NCBI GenBank assembly: GCA_963727545.1
Contig: CAVSGS010000023.1
Span: 92,879-156,878 of the forward strand
Direction of reading: 5' to 3'
DNA length: 64,000 nt
Source of the DNA: Flexifilum sp963727545
GTDB taxonomy: Bacteria; Chloroflexota; Anaerolineae; Aggregatilineales; Phototrophicaceae
Below the pieces are notes generated by a model. That model was not told the origin of the DNA, searched no databases, and worked only from the letters and a program-made list of their open reading frames with translations. This document shows positions 33,423 through 42,176 of the stretch, one piece after another (within the stretch, counting starts at the first letter, position 1; every line of letters begins with the position of its first letter). The position numbers and the translations under genes are program-made.

Positions 33423-35178
33423 ATTACTGCCTGTTGGGATGGCGCTGTCGGGGCTGCTGCTCGCAGCCATGCTGGTGCTATCGACCGGCGTGATCGCTGC
33501 CGCCGACCCGACTCAGCAAGACGTGCCGACGCTGGTGCCGCCGACACTGGTTCCCACTTCGCCGCCGACGAATATCGACGCACTGCCGTCTGAATCCGGC
33601 GTCGCGCGAATCGCGCGCGAGGGCAAGGTGCGGGTCGGCATCCTGTTCAACGAACCGCCCTTCGGCGAGTACAACATTCGCGGCGAGGAGTCCGGCTTTG
33701 ACGCGGACATTGCGCGAGCGATGGCGGAAGCATGGGGCGTTCAGGTCGAGTTCGATCAGGTCACGCGCCAAACCGGGATCGACATGGTGACGAGCGGCAG
33801 GATCGACCTGCTGCTGGCGGCTCAACCGCACTTGCGGGAATTAGACAGCCAAGTTGAATTCAGCCAATCGTATTTCCCGGCGGTCGAAGCGCTGGTCGTC
33901 CGGCAAGGTGACGGCGCGACCGAACTCGGTCACATGGCAGATCGCAAGATCGGCGTGGTCGTCGGCACGACGGCGGAAATGGCGGTCGATTATTGGCAGA
34001 GCAGCGTCGATTATCACTTCGACGTGCTGCGCTATCTGACGCTCGATCAAGCGCTGACCGCGCTCAACGCGCAGGAGATCGACGGTGTGGTCAGCAACCG
34101 CACGCGGGTCAGCGCGGTGATCTCGCCGGAGAAGGAACGAATCGTCGATGCGCCGGTGATGCCGGAACCCTACGCGATTGCGATGCGGCGGCAGGACGTG
34201 AACTTGCGGAACCTTGTCAACGAGACCCTGCAATATCTCTATGCCACCGGCAAGCTGAATGGGCTTTATCAGCAGAATTTCGACGGCGCGAGTTATCCGG
34301 CGCAGGGATTTGCTGTCTGGCTGGGCATCGGCGACGCGCCCAAGCCCGATCAGTTTGGCAGCGACGTACCCTTCCCGGCGCAGTACGTCGTCCCGCGAAT
34401 GCAGAGTGAAGGCAAGCTGCGGGTCGCCGGGTTGGTCGATTTGCCCGACGACGCGCCGGAAAGCAAGCGGCGCGCTGATGCCGCGAACCGGGCATTGGTC
34501 AACGCGCTGGCGATGCGCTGGAACGTGACCGTGACCGCCGTCGCCGGTGATCCGATCAGCCTTGTCGCCAGTGGTGCCGCCGATATAGCGGTCGGCGTCG
34601 CGCCGGACTGGAATCTCGCCAATCAGGTCGACTTCACCAGCAGCTATCTGGTTCATGGTCGTCGCTTGATGGTGCGGACGTCGGACGATTACGGCGGTTT
34701 CGGCGACCTGCGCGGTAAGACGATCGGCATTTTCGCCGACGATCCCGGCGCGCGCGACGCGGTCAAGGCGGAAGCCGACAAGTTCAACGCCGTGATCGAC
34801 AAGTTCTTCACCATCCTCCGCGAGCAGGACGCGGCGTATACCCTGCTGGTCGACAACAATGCCGACGTCGTGTTCGGCGACAGCCTTGAACTGATCCCGA
34901 ATGTCGAGGCGAACGCGGATACGCTCAAGCTGACGACCAACGCCGACGGTTCGTCGATCTGGTACAGTCGCCAGTTCATCGGTTTAGCCGTACCCCGCAA
35001 TGACATCGACTTCCGACTGCTGGTCGAATACACGCTGCAAGAACTGCGGCGCGATGACGCGCTGACGCCGATCCTCCAGCCGGTGATGAATCCGCAGGAC
35101 ATCCCGCCAATTGACATTTGGCCCGGTTCAAGCCTGTATCTCGGCTACGATCTTTCGCAGACGAATTTCCAAGGGTAA
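33412..35178 (+). CDS. Tandem two-domain family 3 solute-binding protein
   Basis: 588 residues with a signal peptide (cleavage near residue 26, VIAAA) and two SBP_bac_3-like (PBPb) domains. Domain 1 (about 60-295): RIAREGKVRVGILFNEPPFG, then GFDADIARAMAEAWGV, TSGRIDLLLAA. Domain 2 (about 325-560): RMQSEGKLRVAGLVDLPDD, ASGAADIAVGVAPDW, GDLRGKTIGIFADDPG. Such proteins bind amino acids or related polar ligands. No permease or ATPase gene is adjacent, so it may serve a distant transporter or act as a sensor. Start ATG overlaps the nadD stop by 11 bases. Confidence 0.88.
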   Translation: MARKLLPVGMALSGLLLAAMLVLSTGVIAAADPTQQDVPTLVPPTLVPTSPPTNIDALPSESGVARIAREGKVRVGILFNEPPFGEYNIRGEESGFDADIARAMAEAWGVQVEFDQVTRQTGIDMVTSGRIDLLLAAQPHLRELDSQVEFSQSYFPAVEALVVRQGDGATELGHMADRKIGVVVGTTAEMAVDYWQSSVDYHFDVLRYLTLDQALTALNAQEIDGVVSNRTRVSAVISPEKERIVDAPVMPEPYAIAMRRQDVNLRNLVNETLQYLYATGKLNGLYQQNFDGASYPAQGFAVWLGIGDAPKPDQFGSDVPFPAQYVVPRMQSEGKLRVAGLVDLPDDAPESKRRADAANRALVNALAMRWNVTVTAVAGDPISLVASGAADIAVGVAPDWNLANQVDFTSSYLVHGRRLMVRTSDDYGGFGDLRGKTIGIFADDPGARDAVKAEADKFNAVIDKFFTILREQDAAYTLLVDNNADVVFGDSLELIPNVEANADTLKLTTNADGSSIWYSRQFIGLAVPRNDIDFRLLVEYTLQELRRDDALTPILQPVMNPQDIPPIDIWPGSSLYLGYDLSQTNFQG

Positions 35179-35198
35179 AACGGAAAGCGCTAGGTAGG

Positions 35199-35226
35199 GC
35201 AGGAGCACGGTGAACCGCGCTCCTGC
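35199..35226. terminator. Possible hairpin terminator after the binding protein
   Basis: GCAGGAGC (35199-35206) pairs with GCTCCTGC (35219-35226), 12-base loop, 20 bp after the stop. No U-run, so it may be a hairpin of the GTAGGGC family rather than a true terminator. Confidence 0.4.
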
Positions 35227-35252
35227 TGCTCGTTTCCACAGAGGATCAAACG

Positions 35253-35801
35253 ATGCGAGTGGTATCGATCACCGCTGACCGCCACGATTGGATCGGTCAG
35301 ATGGCGCGGCTGTTGGTCGCTGGTTTTAGTACGGTTGCTCCCGACGCATGGACGACGCCGGAAGCCGCTTTGCTGACGGTCCACGAGGTCATGGAAGCCG
35401 GTTTCTGCCTTGCCGCGCTGGACGACTCCGGCACGGTTGTCGGCTGGGTTGGCGGGTTACGGCGGTACAATGGCAACGTCTGGGAACTGCACCCGCTGGT
35501 GGTCGATCCGGCGGAGCAGGGGCAGGGAGTCGGGCGGGCGCTGGTGCTCGATTTCGAAGCGCAGGTGCGGACGCGCGGCGGCGGCACGATTTTGCTCGGC
35601 GCGGATGACGAGACCGGCTCGACGACGCTCTCGAACGTCGATTTGTATCCCAACCTACCGGCGCAGCTTGCCAGCGCCAGCGGATCGCGTCCGCATCCGC
35701 TGGAGTTTTATCGTCGGCTTGGCTATACGCTCGTCGGCGTGATTCCGGATGCCAATGGGTATGGCAAGCCGGATATTTTGCTGGCGAAACGGGTCACGTA
35801 G
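35253..35801 (+). CDS. GNAT acetyltransferase similar to aminoglycoside 6'-N-acetyltransferases
   Basis: 182 residues. GNAT acetyl-CoA motif VVDPAEQGQGVGRALV, then features shared with chromosomal AAC(6')-I enzymes: ILLGADDETGSTTLSNVDLY, the PxEFYRRLGYTLVGVIPDANG stretch and final KPDILLAKRV. These residues around the C-terminal half are strong family markers. Many such environmental homologues have little aminoglycoside activity, so the natural substrate is open. ATG 35253 has CAGAGGA upstream. Followed after 13 bp by the DinB-like gene. Confidence 0.8.
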   Translation: MRVVSITADRHDWIGQMARLLVAGFSTVAPDAWTTPEAALLTVHEVMEAGFCLAALDDSGTVVGWVGGLRRYNGNVWELHPLVVDPAEQGQGVGRALVLDFEAQVRTRGGGTILLGADDETGSTTLSNVDLYPNLPAQLASASGSRPHPLEFYRRLGYTLVGVIPDANGYGKPDILLAKRVT

Positions 35802-35814
35802 AGGAGTGTGCTGC

Positions 35815-36306
35815 ATGTCCGATCAGCCTTATACGATTGAGCAGGCGCTGACCGCCCTCGACGAGACGCCAACCCGGATTGTCGCGCTCACCGGCGCTTT
35901 GTCCGCCGCGCAGCTTCAGGCGCGCCCGGAGTCGGAAGCGTGGTCGATCAACGAAATACTCGCCCATCTGCGCGCCTGTGCGGACGTCTGGGGTGGCTAT
36001 ATCGCACGGATTATTGCCGAAGATACGCCGACTATCCGAGTCGTCAGTCCGCGTTCCTACATTAAGCGGACGGATTACCCCCAGCAAGTCTTTGCGCCCT
36101 CGTTTCGCGCTTTCGCCGCGCAGCGCGCCGAATTACTGACCGTTCTGGAACGGTTGACAGCCGAAAGCTGGTCGCGTGCGGCGATGGTCACTGCGCCGGG
36201 GAAGACCTACCCGCGCACGATCCTCGACTATGCCGAGCGCATGGCGCGCCACGAACGCGAACATCTCCGGCAGATCAAACACACCGCTGAGGCGATCTCC
36301 GGGTAG
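35815..36306 (+). CDS. DinB-like (DUF664/DinB_2) protein
   Basis: 163 residues from ATG 35815 (GAGGAG upstream). Four-helix-bundle pattern of the DinB/YfiT family: PESEAWSINEILAHLRACADVW with the first His ligand, and a C-terminal MARHEREHLRQI with two His, which together make the metal triad. The members include thiol transferases of bacillithiol/mycothiol type; the substrate here is unknown. Probably co-transcribed with the GNAT gene. Confidence 0.85.
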   Translation: MSDQPYTIEQALTALDETPTRIVALTGALSAAQLQARPESEAWSINEILAHLRACADVWGGYIARIIAEDTPTIRVVSPRSYIKRTDYPQQVFAPSFRAFAAQRAELLTVLERLTAESWSRAAMVTAPGKTYPRTILDYAERMARHEREHLRQIKHTAEAISG

Positions 36307-36311
36307 CGTCC

Positions 36312-37259
36312 TTACAGATTGTCCTCGCCCGCTTCCGCTTCGACCGCTGATGGCGTGTTGGCGCGTTCTTGAGCAATAGTGGCGACGATCACGCCGACCA
36401 AGATCGCGATGCTGCCGACGATTTGCAGCGGTGCTGGAACCTCCTGAAACAGGAAGAAGGCAGCGATCGCGCTGCCGAGCGGTTCCATCTGCGTCGCAAT
36501 GCCGACGTAGGTCGCGGAGACGAAGCGTACCGCGTAGTTGAACGATGAATGCCCGATCATCTGGGGGATGAGCGCGATCAGCAGCACGATCAGGTAAGCG
36601 TTGGCACTGTAACCGATAATCGGCGTTTGGCTAAAGGCGATCACGACCAAGAGGATCAGTCCGCCGAAGCCGTAGACCATCCAAATATAGGGGATCAGGG
36701 GCAGCTTGTCGCGGACCGACCGCCCGATCACGAGATAGCAGGCGAAGGCGACAGCCCCCGCCAAGGCGAGCGCACCGCCGAGCAGGGGCGCACTGCCGAC
36801 TGCGCCCGTATCACCGCCGACTAAGCCGATCACAACGCCGCCGATGAAGGCGATGGCTAAACCGACGATCACGCCCCGCCGCAGGTGCGCACGCAGGAAA
36901 ACAACCTCGAACAGGGCAACCCACAACGGGCTGGTCGTGACCAGTACCGTGCTGATCAGCACACTGGTGTAAGTGAGCGAGGTGATCCAGACGACGAAGT
37001 GAGTCGCTAGCAGTAAGCCCGCCGTCGCGATCAGCAGTAAATCCCGACGACGCAGTCGGACGAGGTCGGCGCGATACCGGCGCAGTGCGGGGAAGGTCAA
37101 GATCAACGCCGAGATGATCAAGCGCCCGGCGGCGATCAGCAGGGTGGGGAGCGATTCGCCAAAGGCGAAACGAATCAAGATCGGTGAAGCGGAAACTGCC
37201 AGTACTCCGGCGAGCAGCACCGGATAGACCAACGTCGATTTGGAATTGTTCACAGACAC
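36312..37259 (-). CDS. EamA/DMT-family transporter
   Basis: 315 residues, ten predicted membrane helices in two EamA repeats; second repeat ends with ATQMEPLGSAIAAFFLFQEVPAPLQIVGSIAILVGV, a typical DMT ending. Likely a small-metabolite exporter in the inner membrane; substrate unknown. Start is GTG 37259 with AAAGG nine bases upstream. Convergent with the DinB gene, 5 bp apart. Confidence 0.9.
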   Translation of the reverse strand: MSVNNSKSTLVYPVLLAGVLAVSASPILIRFAFGESLPTLLIAAGRLIISALILTFPALRRYRADLVRLRRRDLLLIATAGLLLATHFVVWITSLTYTSVLISTVLVTTSPLWVALFEVVFLRAHLRRGVIVGLAIAFIGGVVIGLVGGDTGAVGSAPLLGGALALAGAVAFACYLVIGRSVRDKLPLIPYIWMVYGFGGLILLVVIAFSQTPIIGYSANAYLIVLLIALIPQMIGHSSFNYAVRFVSATYVGIATQMEPLGSAIAAFFLFQEVPAPLQIVGSIAILVGVIVATIAQERANTPSAVEAEAGEDNL

Positions 37260-37366
37260 GGATGACCTTTAGGCATGAAGCGAAACGCCCTAATCTTAGC
37301 AGTTGGTTAAACCCTGTACAAAAGGACTGATTCTCGATTGGAATCCGTGAAAAGGCGATTCGAGCG

Positions 37367-37375
37367 TGTTACAAT
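37367..37375 (+). promoter_or_regulatory. Extended -10 promoter of sodA
   Basis: TGTTACAAT: -10 TACAAT (37370-37375) with TG extension, 50 bp before the sodA ATG. No clear -35. Confidence 0.5.
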
Positions 37376-37425
37376 AAGTATCGCTTTTATTGATGACGAA
37401 AACCGATAGCGAAGGAGCAAGTACC

Positions 37426-38034
37426 ATGGCTTTCGAATTACCGCCTCTGCCGTATGCGAAGGACGCGCTCGAACCGAATATCGACGCGATGACGATGGAA
37501 ATTCACCACGATAAGCATCATGCCGGTTACGTCAACAATCTGAACAAGGCGCTGGAAGGTCACCCCGAACTGCAAGGGAAGTCAGTGGAAGAACTGCTCG
37601 GCTCGATCAGCAGCCTGCCGGAGAGCATTCAGACCGCAGTGCGGAACAATGGCGGCGGTCATGCCAACCACTCGATGTTCTGGCAGATCATGAGCCCGAA
37701 CGGCGGCGGCGCGCCGACCGGTGAGCTGGCGACGGCGATCAACAATTCATTTGGCTCGTTCGACAACTTCAAGCAGCAGTTTGCGGCTGCCGGCGCCGGG
37801 CGCTTCGGTTCCGGTTGGGCGTGGCTGTTGGTCGGGTCGGACGGCTCGCTGAGCATCACCTCGACGGCGAATCAGGACTCGCCGCTGATGGAAGGCAAGA
37901 AGCCGATCATGGGTGTGGACGTGTGGGAACATGCCTACTACCTGAAGTATCAGAACCGCCGGGCGGAATACCTCACCAACTGGTGGAACGTGGTCAACTG
38001 GGCAGAAGTCGCCAAGCGTTACGCTGCGCGCTAA
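37426..38034 (+). CDS. sodA: Superoxide dismutase (Mn/Fe family)
   Basis: 202 residues from ATG 37426 (GAAGGAG upstream). Metal ligands: His in EIHHDKHHAGYV, His in GGGHANHSMFW, Asp and His in DVWEHAYYLKYQNRR. The GGHxNHSMFW and WAWLLV patterns favour Mn but do not exclude Fe or cambialistic use. No signal peptide, so cytoplasmic. Monocistronic. Confidence 0.94.
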   Translation: MAFELPPLPYAKDALEPNIDAMTMEIHHDKHHAGYVNNLNKALEGHPELQGKSVEELLGSISSLPESIQTAVRNNGGGHANHSMFWQIMSPNGGGAPTGELATAINNSFGSFDNFKQQFAAAGAGRFGSGWAWLLVGSDGSLSITSTANQDSPLMEGKKPIMGVDVWEHAYYLKYQNRRAEYLTNWWNVVNWAEVAKRYAAR

Positions 38035-38036
38035 AT

Positions 38037-38129
38037 AGTACCGAGTACAGAGTACCTAGTACCGACTGATCGGGTGCTCGTAGGCGGCAAGATTCCTTTT
38101 CTCAGCACTCAGTACCCGGTACTCAGTAC
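38037..38129. repeat. Two opposed arrays of GTAC-containing heptad repeats
   Basis: GTAC occurs at 38038, 38045, 38052 and 38059 (exact 7-bp period) and again at 38112, 38119 and 38126. The first array reads TAGTACC/GAGTACA/GAGTACC/TAGTACC; the second CTCAGCA/CTCAGTA/CCCGGTA/CTCAGTA (38101-38128), which is the opposite orientation. The arrays can pair (11 of 13 over AGTAC.GAGTAC), giving a large stem around a 40-bp loop. Resembles short tandem heptanucleotide repeats known in cyanobacteria, but is not identical. Confidence 0.75.
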
Positions 38130-38132
38130 TGC

Positions 38133-38164
38133 AAAAAGGCGTTACAATTTGTAGCGCCTTTTTT
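38133..38164 (+). terminator. Rho-independent terminator downstream of sodA
   Basis: AAAAAGGCGTTAC (38133-38145) pairs with GTAGCGCCTTTTT (38151-38163, one G-T pair), 5-base loop, U-run TTTTTT. A/T on both sides. Confidence 0.88.
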
Positions 38165-38206
38165 GTTGATTGCGTAATGTGTTTTTTTGCGATTGAGGAG
38201 CTAATA

Positions 38207-39613
38207 ATGGCGGATTATCGCATCGAAAAAGATTCAATTGGCGAAGTGCAAGTCCCCGCGAGCGCTTATTATGGCGCGCAGACGCAGCGGGCGGTCGAGA
38301 ATTTCCCGATCAGCGGGATGAAACCGTATCCGGCGTTCGTCTGGTCGATGGCGCTGATCAAGCGGGCGGCAGCCGAGGTCAATCATGACCTCGGCTTGCT
38401 CGACGATCAGATGGCGACGGCGATCATGCAGGCGGCGGACGAGATTTTGGCGGGCAAGCTCAGTGAGCATTTTGTGGTCGATCCGTTCCAAGCGGGCGCG
38501 GGTACCAGCCACAACATGAACATGAACGAAGTGATCGCCAATCGCGCGAACGAAATCCTCGGTCATGCGCTGGAAAACCCGCGCAAGCCAGTCAACCCCA
38601 ACGATCACGTCAACATGGCGCAGAGCACCAACGATACCATCCCGACGGCAATCCGTTTGGGCGCGCTGTGGCGGCTGGAAGAACTGGTTGCCTCGCTGCG
38701 GCGGCTCGCCGACGCTCTGAACGAGAAGGCGCGGGACTGGGACGACGTGGTCAAGAGCGGACGCACGCATCTGCAAGACGCGGTGCCGGTGCGCTTGGGG
38801 CAGGAATTCGGCGCTTACGCCAAGGCGGTCGAACGCGACATCGAGAAGATCGAGCAGGCGGCGGAAGGGCTGCGGCGCTTGGGTATCGGCGGCACGGCGA
38901 CCGGCACCGGCTTGAACGCGCATCCTGAATATCACGCGCGGATGATCAAGAAACTGAGCGAACTTAGCGGGCTGAAGCTGTACGAGTCGGATAACCTGTT
39001 CGAGTCGATGCAGTCGCATCAGGACGCGGTGTTCTTCTCCGGTGCGCTGCGGGCGACGGCGCAGGACTTGATCCGCATTGCTAACGACGTGCGCTTACTG
39101 TCGAGCGGACCGACCACCGGCTTAGCGGAGATCACCTGCCCGACGGTGCAGCCCGGCTCGTCGATCATGCCGGGTAAGGTCAACCCGGTGATGGCGGAGA
39201 TGCTGGACATGGCGATGTTCCACGTCTTGGGCAACGACTTCACCATTCTGATGGCGGCGCAGGCGGGACAGTTGGAACTCAACGTCATGATGCCGATCAT
39301 CGCGCACAACTTGTTCGAGATGGAACACGTCATGATCGGTTCGGTCAATGCTTTCACCGATAAGTGCGTCGTCGGCTTGATCCTCAACCGCGAGCGCGCC
39401 GAAGGTTGGCTGGCGAAGAACCCGATCCTCGTGACGGCGCTCAACCCGATTATCGGCTACCAGAATGGTGCGAAAGTGGCGAAGCAGTCACTCGCAGAAA
39501 ACAAGAGCATCCTCGACATCGTGGTCGAGCAAGGCTACCTGAGCGAAGAAGAAGCGCGGAAGGCGCTCGATGCCCGGAAGATGACCGAAGGAGGCATTCA
39601 GGGCGCCGGTTGA
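38207..39613 (+). CDS. aspA: Aspartate ammonia-lyase (aspartase/fumarase superfamily)
   Basis: 468 residues from ATG 38207 (GAGGAG upstream). Superfamily signatures: GAGTSHNMNMNEVIANRA, NDHVNMAQSTNDTIPTA, GRTHLQDAVPVRLGQEF and the mobile loop GSSIMPGKVNPV. The C-terminal KMTEGGIQGAG and AAQAGQLELNVMMP match Bacillus-type aspartases better than FumC, which usually has NPTQCE after the loop. Converts aspartate to fumarate and ammonia. A class II fumarase is the alternative. Monocistronic. Confidence 0.8.
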   Translation: MADYRIEKDSIGEVQVPASAYYGAQTQRAVENFPISGMKPYPAFVWSMALIKRAAAEVNHDLGLLDDQMATAIMQAADEILAGKLSEHFVVDPFQAGAGTSHNMNMNEVIANRANEILGHALENPRKPVNPNDHVNMAQSTNDTIPTAIRLGALWRLEELVASLRRLADALNEKARDWDDVVKSGRTHLQDAVPVRLGQEFGAYAKAVERDIEKIEQAAEGLRRLGIGGTATGTGLNAHPEYHARMIKKLSELSGLKLYESDNLFESMQSHQDAVFFSGALRATAQDLIRIANDVRLLSSGPTTGLAEITCPTVQPGSSIMPGKVNPVMAEMLDMAMFHVLGNDFTILMAAQAGQLELNVMMPIIAHNLFEMEHVMIGSVNAFTDKCVVGLILNRERAEGWLAKNPILVTALNPIIGYQNGAKVAKQSLAENKSILDIVVEQGYLSEEEARKALDARKMTEGGIQGAG

Positions 39614-39654
39614 TGTTTCGGGTGCTGAGTATGACGATCTCAAGCGAAAATCGT

Positions 39655-39684
39655 TTGAGTCTGTAATATCATGTGCGCTATACT
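39655..39684 (+). promoter_or_regulatory. Promoter of the Ser/Thr kinase gene
   Basis: TTGAGT (39655-39660), 18-bp spacer, TATACT (39679-39684), 44 bp before the GTG start. Confidence 0.65.
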
Positions 39685-39728
39685 ACGGGCTAGGATTTAT
39701 TCACCGCACCGTCATGTAAAGGCACTCT

Positions 39729-41525
39729 GTGGCGACCCGAAAGTTAGGCAAATACGAACTCCTTGAGCGACTGGGACGTGGTGGCATGGCGGAAGTTTAC
39801 CGTGCCTACCACGTCAGCTTAGATCGCTTTGTTGCGATCAAGGTTCTACATGCCTTCCTCGCGGATGACCCCGAATTCAAAGAACGGTTCGAGAAAGAAG
39901 CGCGGAATATCGCGCGGCTGAAGCACCCGAATATCGTTCAGGTTTATGACTTCGAAAACGACGGCGATAACGAAACCTACTACATGGTCATGGAGTTGGT
40001 CGACGGATCAACGCTGAAAGAAGTCATGACCAAATTGTCGGCGCAGGGCGAAGTCATGCCGCTCTACGAAACGCTGCGCATCATCCGCGAAGCGGCGAGC
40101 GCGCTCGCTTACGCCCACAGCCAGAAGATGATCCACCGGGACGTCAAACCCGCTAACCTGATGCTCGACCACGATAATCGAGTCGTGCTGACTGACTTCG
40201 GTATCGCCAAGATCGTCACCGGCGTGCAGTTCACCGCTAGCGGTGGGATGGTCGGCACACCGGCGTACATGGCTCCCGAACAAGGGTTAGGCGAGGCGGG
40301 CGACGAACGTTCCGACCTGTACTCGCTTGGCGTGATCCTCTATCAGTTGGTCACCGGGCTGCTGCCCTATGAAGCCGAGACGCCGCTGGCGATCATTCTT
40401 AAGCACCTGAACGATCCGATCCCGCAGACCCAGATAATCAATCCGAATTTGCCCGACGATGTCGATCAAATCATCCGGCGGTTGCTGGCAAAGGACCCCG
40501 CCGACCGGTATCAGTCGGCGAACGCCTTGATCGCCGATCTGGATCGCTTCGCCGAGGGCAAGCCCTTGAGCAGCGAAACCAGCGAAGCGGAAATCTTCGA
40601 CACACCGGTCACGCCGATCCAGATCCCGCCGAGCATGATGCCGCCATCAGGGGACGATGTCGACGCGCCTGTGTCACCCGCATCCGGCGCAGCAGGGGCA
40701 CCGCCGCGCCGCCACGTTCCGCTGTGGTTGTGGCTGCTGTTCAGCGGGATTGTTGGCGCGGGGATCTTCGCCGTAGTGCAGGCGGGCGGTGGTTTCGCGC
40801 CGCTGGTCTCGCTGGTGATGACGTCCACGCCAACGGCGACCGCAACCTATACGGCGTCGCCGACTGAGACTTTTACGCTTGTGCCGACGGCGACAGACAC
40901 ACTCGAACCGACGGCGAGCGCTACCTTGACCGATACGCCAACGCCACTCCCGACGATGACGCCCGGCGTAACGGATACGGCGCAGCCGAGTGCAACCATT
41001 GCGCCGACCGACATCGTTCCAGCACTAACGCTGACGGCGACGATGAGTCCATCGACAACCCCGCGTCCGACGATCACGCCGACGCCGTCGATTACGCCGA
41101 CGCCGACGCTCGACATCACCTTGACGCTGATTCAGGCGACTCTGCTCGCCGACTTCCAGACTGCGACGATCAACGCCTGCGATTTCAACTACACGATCGT
41201 CTCACAAGTGCCTGAAGACGGTACTTTCGTGGTGACGAACCATCCTTACGAGCGTCAGATCACGCTGCGGAACACCGGAACCTGTGCGTGGGAGCGCAAC
41301 TCGGCGCTGATGTTCGTCAGCGGTGAGAATTTCAACGCCGGACCGCGCATCATCATTCAGGAGCGTGTCAACGTCGGCGAGGAAAAGGTGATTGATTTCG
41401 TCGGCAAGACACCGGCGACCGGTGGGCGTCCGCTGACCGGCGTTTGGGAGCTGCGAACGCCGGGGAATATCCGCATTGGTCAGCCGCTGGCGATCAATAT
41501 CAACGTATTTGAAGGGGGTAGCTGA
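39729..41525 (+). CDS. Membrane Ser/Thr protein kinase with extracytoplasmic NBR1-like domain
   Basis: 598 residues. Kinase domain 8-270: glycine loop LGRGGMAEVYRAY, VAIK lysine, catalytic loop HRDVKPANL, DFGIAK, APEQG. A single membrane helix follows at about 337-357 (LWLWLLFSGIVGAGIFAVV). The outside part starts with a Thr/Pro/Ser linker (about 375-475) and ends with a beta domain (about 490-595; YERQITLRNTGTCAWERNSALMF-type pattern) resembling the NBR1/Ig-like domain. The kinase probably senses an envelope signal instead of PASTA repeats. Start is GTG 39729 with AAAGG upstream. The HD-domain gene follows 26 bp later. Confidence 0.92.
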   Translation: MATRKLGKYELLERLGRGGMAEVYRAYHVSLDRFVAIKVLHAFLADDPEFKERFEKEARNIARLKHPNIVQVYDFENDGDNETYYMVMELVDGSTLKEVMTKLSAQGEVMPLYETLRIIREAASALAYAHSQKMIHRDVKPANLMLDHDNRVVLTDFGIAKIVTGVQFTASGGMVGTPAYMAPEQGLGEAGDERSDLYSLGVILYQLVTGLLPYEAETPLAIILKHLNDPIPQTQIINPNLPDDVDQIIRRLLAKDPADRYQSANALIADLDRFAEGKPLSSETSEAEIFDTPVTPIQIPPSMMPPSGDDVDAPVSPASGAAGAPPRRHVPLWLWLLFSGIVGAGIFAVVQAGGGFAPLVSLVMTSTPTATATYTASPTETFTLVPTATDTLEPTASATLTDTPTPLPTMTPGVTDTAQPSATIAPTDIVPALTLTATMSPSTTPRPTITPTPSITPTPTLDITLTLIQATLLADFQTATINACDFNYTIVSQVPEDGTFVVTNHPYERQITLRNTGTCAWERNSALMFVSGENFNAGPRIIIQERVNVGEEKVIDFVGKTPATGGRPLTGVWELRTPGNIRIGQPLAININVFEGGS

Positions 41526-41551
41526 TGAATTGAGAGCAAGCATGGGCGCTG

Positions 41552-42109
41552 GTGACCGAGTACACCCAGAGTGCGTCGCTGCGGCGGCACATGCTGGCGG
41601 TCGAAGCGGCAATGCGTGCCTATGCGGTGCGTTTCGATGCCGATCCGGAGTTATGGGGCGTCGTCGGGCTGCTCCATGACTTTGATTACGAACAGAATCC
41701 TGACGTCAGCGTTGAGGGGCATCCAATTGTCGGCGCGCGGCTCTTGCGCGAGCAGGGTGTCTCCGAAGAGATCGTCAACGCGATTTTGGCACACGCCGAG
41801 GAGATCACCGGGGTCGCGCCGTCGACGCCAATGGAGAAGTCGCTGGTCGCGGTCGACGAACTGACCGGCTTCCTGATCGCGGTGGCGTTAGTACGACCCT
41901 CCAAAAGCATCCTCGATGTCCAGTTGAAATCCGTAAAGAAGAAGTGGAAAGATAAGACCTTCGCCGCACCGGTCAACCGACAGGAAATCGAACACGCGGC
42001 AGGTGAATTAGGCGTCGATTTGGATACGCACATCCAGATTGTGCTCGATGCTCTGAAAGCGAACGCAGAGACGCTCGGTTTGGTGGGCGAGCAATCCGCC
42101 GCTGACTGA
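41552..42109 (+). CDS. HD-domain (HDIG-type) putative phosphohydrolase
   Basis: 185 residues. H in RRHMLAVE, HD in VGLLHDFDYEQ, H in EGHPIVGARLL and AHAEEI form a metal-dependent HD site. Typical of small HDIG proteins of unknown substrate. Start is GTG 41552; the reading frame is closed just upstream (TGA at 41531), so there is no longer alternative. Probably in an operon with the kinase. Confidence 0.85.
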   Translation: MTEYTQSASLRRHMLAVEAAMRAYAVRFDADPELWGVVGLLHDFDYEQNPDVSVEGHPIVGARLLREQGVSEEIVNAILAHAEEITGVAPSTPMEKSLVAVDELTGFLIAVALVRPSKSILDVQLKSVKKKWKDKTFAAPVNRQEIEHAAGELGVDLDTHIQIVLDALKANAETLGLVGEQSAAD

Positions 42110-42130
42110 GGTTTTGGCGGAGAAACAGCG

Positions 42131-42164
42131 GGGGCGCTGGCTTAAATGGCACAGCGCCCCTTTT
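42131..42164. terminator. Terminator between HD gene and L,D-transpeptidase
   Basis: GGGGCGCTG (42131-42139) pairs with CAGCGCCCC (42152-42160), 12-base loop, then TTTT. Lies between convergent genes. Confidence 0.75.
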
Positions 42165-42176
42165 GATTCGCCGCGA

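Noticed and set aside
38037..38129. CRISPR-like repeats
   Set aside because: Units are only 7 bp with no spacers and no cas genes nearby.
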